Shown here: piece by piece, positions 6,108 through 9,377 of the stretch
How positions within the stretch are numbered: position 1 is the stretch's first letter
How the letters are laid out: each line of letters opens with the position of its first letter
Assembly: GCA_047614505.1 (NCBI GenBank)
Contig: JBLHGQ010000113.1
Location: 1-9,377, forward strand
Direction: 5' to 3'
Length of the DNA: 9,377 bases
DNA from: JABDJL01 sp047614505
GTDB lineage: Bacteria; Pseudomonadota; Gammaproteobacteria; Xanthomonadales; SZUA-36
The notes under the pieces: generated by a model
Seen by the model: the letters and a program-made list of their open reading frames with translations, nothing else
Told to the model about the DNA's origin: nothing
Databases searched by the model: none
Made by a program: the position numbers and the translations under genes

Positions 6108-6703
6108 ACTTTCACCATGCTTTGCAGTGCCGCGCGAATAATTTGCTCGGCATCCATTCCAGCCTCGGCAACATTACGCACCATATGATTGACCTCGGAA
6201 GTCTTGTAACCCAAAGAGCGCAAGGCATTACTTGCTTCGGCCACGGCACCGCCTACTCCCGGAGCATTACCAGATCCAGCTGCAGGTAAGGTCACCGGCA
6301 ACCCCTCCAGTTTATCGCGCAACTCAATAATGATGCGCTCGGCGGTTTTCTTACCGATACCAGGAATACGAACCAGCGATGCGGTATCACCGTCAGAAAC
6401 AAACCGGGCTAATTCTTCTCCACTGGCACCTGACAGAATGGTCAGCGCCAGTTTGGCGCCTATTCCACTGACTTTCATGAGTTGCCGAAACAACCTGCGC
6501 TCGGAAATGTGGCTGAACCCGTAAAGTGTCTGGTGATCCTGCGAAACCTGCAAGTGAGTTACCAGAATGACAGGCTGCCCGATTTCCGGAAGATCATAAA
6601 ATACGCTCACAGGCGCTTCGACTTCATAGCCGACACCACCCACATCAATCACCAGGCTAGGCGGGTCTTTTTCAAGCAAAATTCCAGATAGTCGCGAGAT
6701 CAT
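6104..6703 (-). CDS. ruvA: RuvA, Holliday-junction recognition subunit
   Basis: 199 residues, normal length. Domain I is an OB fold beginning MISRLSGILLEK with VGGVGYEVEAP. Domain II has two helix-hairpin-helix motifs, VSGIGAKLA (about 79-87) and IPGIGKKTAERI (about 114-125). A flexible Gly/Ala-rich linker leads to domain III (about 150-199), which contacts RuvB and drives its ATP cycle. RuvA tetramers hold the four-way junction in a square, open form. The acidic pin is altered: where E. coli has Glu55-Asp56, this protein has Gln55-Asp56. The ATG lies 28 bp after ruvC; there is no strong Shine-Dalgarno (only GGGAC, with an A-rich stretch just before the ATG). The stop overlaps the ruvB GTG by four bases. 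Confidence 0.97.
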   Translation of the reverse strand: MISRLSGILLEKDPPSLVIDVGGVGYEVEAPVSVFYDLPEIGQPVILVTHLQVSQDHQTLYGFSHISERRLFRQLMKVSGIGAKLALTILSGASGEELARFVSDGDTASLVRIPGIGKKTAERIIIELRDKLEGLPVTLPAAGSGNAPGVGGAVAEASNALRSLGYKTSEVNHMVRNVAEAGMDAEQIIRAALQSMVKV

Positions 6704-6731
6704 TTTTTTCGATAGTCCCGGCGTTTAGTCT

Positions 6732-7226
6732 CTAACCAAGGAGTCCGGACATACGGTCCAGGGTGCTTTGAGTATGATGGTGACATAATGCCACAGCCAG
6801 TGCGTCTGCGGCGTCTTCCTGCGGAGTTTCGGGCAAGCCTAACAAAATGCGAACCATATGCTGCACCTGCACTTTGTCTGCTGCGCCGCGCCCTACGATG
6901 GCTTGTTTTACCGACCGGGGAGAATATTCCGCTACTGATACTCCGCCCGCGATAATGGCACAAACTGCGGCGCCCCGCGCCTGACCCAACTTGATTGCCG
7001 ATGCGGCATTATGACTCACAAAAATGGTTTCAACTGCAGCCTGATCCGGCTTATATTCATCAATTAATTCCCGGATACCGTTAAAAATAATGCCAAGCCG
7101 TTCAGTGAACTCACCCTTCCCCGCTTTGATTACGCCCAGACAAACAGCAACAGTCCGGTCGCCCTGGATATCTATGATGCCGTAGCCGGTAAAACGCGAT
7201 CCAGGATCAATTCCCAGGATCCGCAT
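6732..7226 (-). CDS. ruvC: RuvC, Holliday-junction resolvase
   Basis: 164 residues from the chosen ATG (7224-7226), close to the 173 of E. coli. The RNase H-like fold begins MRILGIDPGSR. Asp7, Glu66, Asp138 and Asp141 stand at exactly the E. coli positions of the four metal-binding catalytic residues. Dimers cut the junction symmetrically after RuvAB has moved it. I chose this ATG, not the in-frame ATG at 7245-7247, because a near-perfect Shine-Dalgarno (AGAGGAGG, 7232-7239) lies five bases before it and because it restores the family's numbering. With this start the gap to yebC is 23 bp, and the ribosome binding site occupies much of it. ruvA follows 28 bp downstream. Confidence 0.96.
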   Translation of the reverse strand: MRILGIDPGSRFTGYGIIDIQGDRTVAVCLGVIKAGKGEFTERLGIIFNGIRELIDEYKPDQAAVETIFVSHNAASAIKLGQARGAAVCAIIAGGVSVAEYSPRSVKQAIVGRGAADKVQVQHMVRILLGLPETPQEDAADALAVALCHHHTQSTLDRMSGLLG

Positions 7227-7231
7227 AAACG

Positions 7232-7239
7232 CCTCCTCT
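7232..7239 (-). promoter_or_regulatory. Ribosome binding site that fixes the ruvC start
   Basis: AGAGGAGG on the minus strand, five bases before the ATG at 7224-7226. It would be inside the coding region if the longer start at 7247 were used, so it decides in favour of the shorter RuvC. Confidence 0.8.
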
Positions 7240-7249
7240 ACAGCCATGC

Positions 7250-7990
7250 TCAGGAGTCATAGGCCTCCTCAGGAATATCGGCGTTTGAATATACGTCCTG
7301 GGTATCATCCAACTCTTCAAGGGCATCCAGAAAGCGAAGCACTTTCTCTCCTGTTTCAACATCTAGTGGCACTTCGATACTGGCACGCATTGTAATTTCC
7401 GCGTTTTCCGGTTTGAGCCCTGCTTCTTCCATCGCCGCCACCACGCTTCCAAACTCCTCTACGCCGGTGATCACTTCAATTGAGCCATCATCTTCGGTTG
7501 CAATGTCTTCAGCACCGGCTTCGAGTGCCACGTCCATCACATCATCCTCCGATGTGCCGGGCATGAAATTTAAAACGCCAAGCTTGTTGAACAGATAAGC
7601 GACTGAACCATCGGTACCCAGGTTGCCGCCATACTTTGTGAATGCATGGCGAACTTCTGCAACAGTCCGGTTGCGGTTGTCCGTTACGCATTCAATCATC
7701 ACTGCAACACCACCCTGTGCATATCCTTCGTAGCGCAATTCCTCGTAGGAAACACCCTCAAGATCTCCGGTTGCCTTTTTGATGGCCCGTTCGATGGTGT
7801 CCTTGGGCATATTTGCCGCATTGGCTTTATCAATTGCAAGACGCAGGCGCGGATTGGATTCCGGATCCCCGCCACCTTCGCGTGCAGCAACAGAGAGTTC
7901 TCGATTAACACGGGTAAATACCTTGCCTCGCTTGGCGTCTACGGCCTTTTTGCGATGCTGAATATTGGCCCATTTACTATGTCCAGCCAT
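7250..7990 (-). CDS. yebC: YebC/TACO1-family translation or regulatory protein
   Basis: 246 residues, the same length as E. coli YebC. It begins with the family signature MAGHSKWANIQHRK, followed by the basic segment AKRGKVFTRVNREL, the helix NMPKDTIERAIKKATG, and YEGYAQGGVAVMIE with DNRNRTVAEVRHAFTKYGG. The acidic C-terminal half, ending near the stop in PEEAYDS, is typical. The family was long annotated as a probable transcriptional regulator; later work on bacterial members and mitochondrial TACO1 points to easing ribosome stalling on proline-rich stretches. Which role dominates here cannot be read from sequence. yebC is the usual neighbour just upstream of ruvC in gammaproteobacteria. The ribosome binding site is weak. 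A possible promoter lies in the gap in front of it (8019-8027). Confidence 0.96.
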   Translation of the reverse strand: MAGHSKWANIQHRKKAVDAKRGKVFTRVNRELSVAAREGGGDPESNPRLRLAIDKANAANMPKDTIERAIKKATGDLEGVSYEELRYEGYAQGGVAVMIECVTDNRNRTVAEVRHAFTKYGGNLGTDGSVAYLFNKLGVLNFMPGTSEDDVMDVALEAGAEDIATEDDGSIEVITGVEEFGSVVAAMEEAGLKPENAEITMRASIEVPLDVETGEKVLRFLDALEELDDTQDVYSNADIPEEAYDS

Positions 7991-8018
7991 AAATCGAATC
8001 CGATGAGATATTGAACTA

Positions 8019-8027
8019 ATTTTATCA
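8019..8027 (-). promoter_or_regulatory. Possible extended -10 promoter of yebC-ruv
   Basis: TGATAAAAT on the minus strand: the TGN extension followed by TAAAAT, a 5/6 match to TATAAT. It is 28 bases before the yebC ATG, which leaves a leader of about 20 bases. The -35 position has no recognisable box, which an extended -10 can tolerate. Assigned from sequence resemblance only. Confidence 0.35.
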
Positions 8028-8030
8028 TGT

Positions 8031-8055
8031 AACAGGGCACTACCGCTGGCCTGTT
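8031..8055. repeat. Inverted repeat between the hydrolase gene and yebC
   Basis: AACAGG and CCTGTT form a perfect 6-bp stem around a 13-base spacer, between the hydrolase stop and the possible yebC promoter. There is no T run in either direction, so it is a poor intrinsic terminator. It would be well placed as a binding site for a dimeric regulator just upstream of the -10 box, but that is inference. Confidence 0.35.
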
Positions 8056-8059
8056 TATC

Positions 8060-8698
8060 TTAATGAGGACGATCGAAACGTCCGTTATTGATAAAAAATA
8101 CCAGTTGGCGCGCAACCTCCGCCTGAAAAACCATACTCGTATGAGTCACCCTGATTTCCAGGTGATCTGTTAACACATCTGAATACGTTTCACTGACTTT
8201 CACTGTGCCATCATTTGGTCCATTAAACCTTCCCGTCAGGCGGCCCAGGCCACGTGGTAAATTACCGGCAATCATCCCGCATTCGCGGTCAGGTGCCATG
8301 GCAGTTACACCGTCGATGAGACTGGATTCAGAGTTGCGTAGAAGCAAACGACCAAGAGTACTATTTGCCAGACGCCCAGCTACCTCGCTGCCGCCCAACG
8401 GACTGCCCAATAGAACGACCCTGCCTGGCGGCAAAGGGGTTTGTTCCGATTGGCTTAGCTGGCGCAACATCTCCATAATCATCAGACCACCCAGACTGTG
8501 ACCGACCAGATGCAAACTGCCTGAGCTGGTTTCCCGGCAGAACCCGATCAACTTTTCAATACTTTCAAGCGGATCACGTGTCGATGTAGCGTAATTAAAT
8601 CTTCGAATTAAAAACCCCCGTTTCTCCAATCTTTTTTTCAACACAGACAAGGCCCAGGCGCGCGTCCAGAGACCATGTACGAGAACAATCTCAGGCAA
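8060..8698 (-). CDS. Alpha/beta hydrolase, lipase/esterase-like, substrate unknown
   Basis: 212 residues from a TTG start. The sequence begins almost at the first strand and oxyanion segment, VLVHGLW (residues 5-11). The nucleophile elbow GHSLGG has Ser68, NDGTVKVSET supplies Asp163, and VTHTSMVF supplies His186, so the catalytic triad looks complete. The features IAGN, GPNDG and HT near the end resemble a family of small lipase-like hydrolases common in proteobacteria, none of which I can tie to a specific reaction. No signal peptide or membrane segment is seen, so it is probably cytoplasmic. The open frame extends to an ATG at 8845, but that would overlap rarD by 155 bp. The TTG at 8696-8698 has AGGAGA (8706-8711) seven bases upstream and overlaps rarD by eight bases, a normal coupled junction. 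The start is therefore probable, not certain; the hydrolase fold is firm. Confidence 0.85.
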   Translation of the reverse strand: MPEIVLVHGLWTRAWALSVLKKRLEKRGFLIRRFNYATSTRDPLESIEKLIGFCRETSSGSLHLVGHSLGGLMIMEMLRQLSQSEQTPLPPGRVVLLGSPLGGSEVAGRLANSTLGRLLLRNSESSLIDGVTAMAPDRECGMIAGNLPRGLGRLTGRFNGPNDGTVKVSETYSDVLTDHLEIRVTHTSMVFQAEVARQLVFFINNGRFDRPH

Positions 8699-9377
8699 TT
8701 TTGCGTCTCCTGTGCATATTTTTAATTTGTTCTGCTGAAACCAGGGCCAGTCCCAGCCAAATACAGGTAAACGCGACCACATGTCCCTGGGTAAACGACT
8801 CATCCCAAAGAAATACAGCCAACAACATTGATCCGGTCGGGCCAATGTATTGGAAGAACCCCACCACGGTTAGGCTCAAAGCTTGCGTAGCCGTGTTGAA
8901 CCAGATCAACGGCAGAATGGTTACCAGACCCGCAAACATTAATTTGTAATCGAGTGAAGGGCTGATGTTGAGGAAATCCAACTCGCCTGACTGGCTGCGC
9001 CAAAACAGGTAAGCAAGTGCTGGTAAAAATAAAAGAATGCTTTCCCACATTAAACCGGTCATTGGACCCACTTTCAGGCGTTTTCGAACCAGACTGTAAA
9101 ATCCAAACAGGAGCGGCAAGGCCAATGAAACCCAGGGAGTGACGCCCAGATACAAACCTAAATATACTGTGCCTATTGCAGCTATGACAACTGCTATCTG
9201 CTGAATTCGGGTGAGCCGTTCCTGCAGGAAGATATAGCCCAGAAAAATGTTGAAAAGTGGATTGATAAAATAACCGAGGCTTGTCGCAAGGACCTGATCA
9301 TTGACTATCGCCCATATGAAAATTAACCAGTTGGTGGATATCAAAGTGGCTGATAATGCCAGTGATGCAAGCGTGCG
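8691..9377 (-). CDS. rarD: RarD-type EamA/DMT family permease (5' end beyond window)
   Basis: The frame is open to the right edge, giving the last 228 residues of a protein that is close to 300 in E. coli; roughly the first 70-80 residues are missing. About seven or eight hydrophobic helices are visible. TNWLIFIWA followed by ATSLGYFINPL (visible residues 32-41) and LQERL, and later VVGFFQYIGPT (171-181), match E. coli RarD closely. The end is a basic cytoplasmic tail. RarD proteins belong to the drug/metabolite transporter superfamily; the name comes from chloramphenicol sensitivity, and the natural substrate is not established. The Leu codon TTG at 9342-9344 is not a start, because the homologous sequence continues upstream of it to the window edge. 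It overlaps the downstream hydrolase gene by eight bases. Confidence 0.9.
   Translation of the reverse strand, partial: RTLASLALSATLISTNWLIFIWAIVNDQVLATSLGYFINPLFNIFLGYIFLQERLTRIQQIAVVIAAIGTVYLGLYLGVTPWVSLALPLLFGFYSLVRKRLKVGPMTGLMWESILLFLPALAYLFWRSQSGELDFLNISPSLDYKLMFAGLVTILPLIWFNTATQALSLTVVGFFQYIGPTGSMLLAVFLWDESFTQGHVVAFTCIWLGLALVSAEQIKNMHRRRKIA
8706..8711 (-). promoter_or_regulatory. Ribosome binding site supporting the hydrolase TTG start
   Basis: AGGAGA on the minus strand, inside the last codons of rarD (Arg-Arg), seven bases before the TTG at 8696-8698. Its spacing is ideal, and no comparable site precedes the longer ATG starts at 8845, 8803 or 8782. Confidence 0.6.

Noticed and set aside
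5874..6188. Plus-strand open frame opposite ruvB and ruvA
   Set aside because: It lies wholly antisense to two well-conserved genes, with no signature or start context.
7227..7247. Seven-residue N-terminal extension of RuvC
   Set aside because: It would place the ribosome binding site inside the gene and shift the catalytic residues away from the family's usual positions.
8632..8638. Seven-A run in the hydrolase coding strand as a programmed frameshift site
   Set aside because: The frame is TTG AAA AAA AGA, which does not fit a classic slippery heptamer, and no alternative frame gives a sensible product.
8699..8845. N-terminal extension of the hydrolase to an ATG at 8845
   Set aside because: It would overlap conserved rarD coding sequence by 155 bp, and the extra residues look like an out-of-frame reading of a membrane protein; the TTG at 8698 has a proper ribosome binding site.
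9342..9344. TTG as the start of the RarD protein
   Set aside because: RarD-like sequence continues in frame upstream to the window edge, so the gene is truncated by the window.
1..9377. CRISPR arrays, tRNA or rRNA genes, insertion sequences, toxin-antitoxin or defence genes
   Set aside because: None seen on either strand; the window is almost wholly filled by thirteen minus-strand genes of known families.

Overview
The window is a compact, all-minus-strand stretch of a gammaproteobacterial chromosome. The evidence is a strongly conserved order, read in the direction of transcription: yebC-ruvC-ruvA-ruvB-ybgC-tolQ-tolR-tolA-tolB-pal-cpoB. The proteins align well along their length with the E. 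coli families. The host is a Gram-negative, double-membrane bacterium. The sequence alone does not fix a genus; moderate GC content and the family sequences would suit many free-living gammaproteobacteria.

Layout, reading right to left (transcription direction). (1) Bases 9377-8060: the 3' part of a rarD-type EamA/DMT permease, cut by the window edge, followed by a small alpha/beta hydrolase whose best start is a TTG inside the end of rarD. (2) A 69-bp gap with an inverted repeat and a possible extended -10 promoter. (3) Bases 7990-5058: yebC (translation factor/regulator family) and ruvC, ruvA, ruvB, which encode the complete Holliday-junction branch-migration and resolution machine. (4) A 98-bp gap with two inverted repeats, probably where ruv transcription weakens and tol transcription begins. 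(5) Bases 4959-1: ybgC, tolQ, tolR, tolA, tolB, pal and the 5' part of cpoB, the full Tol-Pal envelope machine. No gene-free stretch exceeds 100 bp.

The two modules do separate jobs. RuvAB binds and drives Holliday junctions and RuvC cuts them. TolQ-TolR form the proton-driven inner-membrane motor, TolA carries the force across the periplasm, TolB and Pal are the outer-membrane/peptidoglycan end, CpoB links the system to septal cell-wall synthesis, and YbgC is a cytoplasmic acyl-CoA thioesterase. Most genes overlap or nearly abut (ATGA, TAATG, TAGTG and GTGA junctions), so translational coupling is likely. Catalytic residues are intact in every enzyme that can be checked.

I see no mobile element, CRISPR array, tRNA, rRNA or previously undescribed system. 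This is mostly ordinary housekeeping DNA. The points worth a second look are modest: an 8-G tract inside tolA where either single-base indel truncates the TolB/Pal-facing domain, an uncharacterised hydrolase between rarD and yebC, a cysteine pair in Pal, residue changes in the TolA membrane helix and the RuvA acidic pin, and inverted repeats in the three longest gaps.
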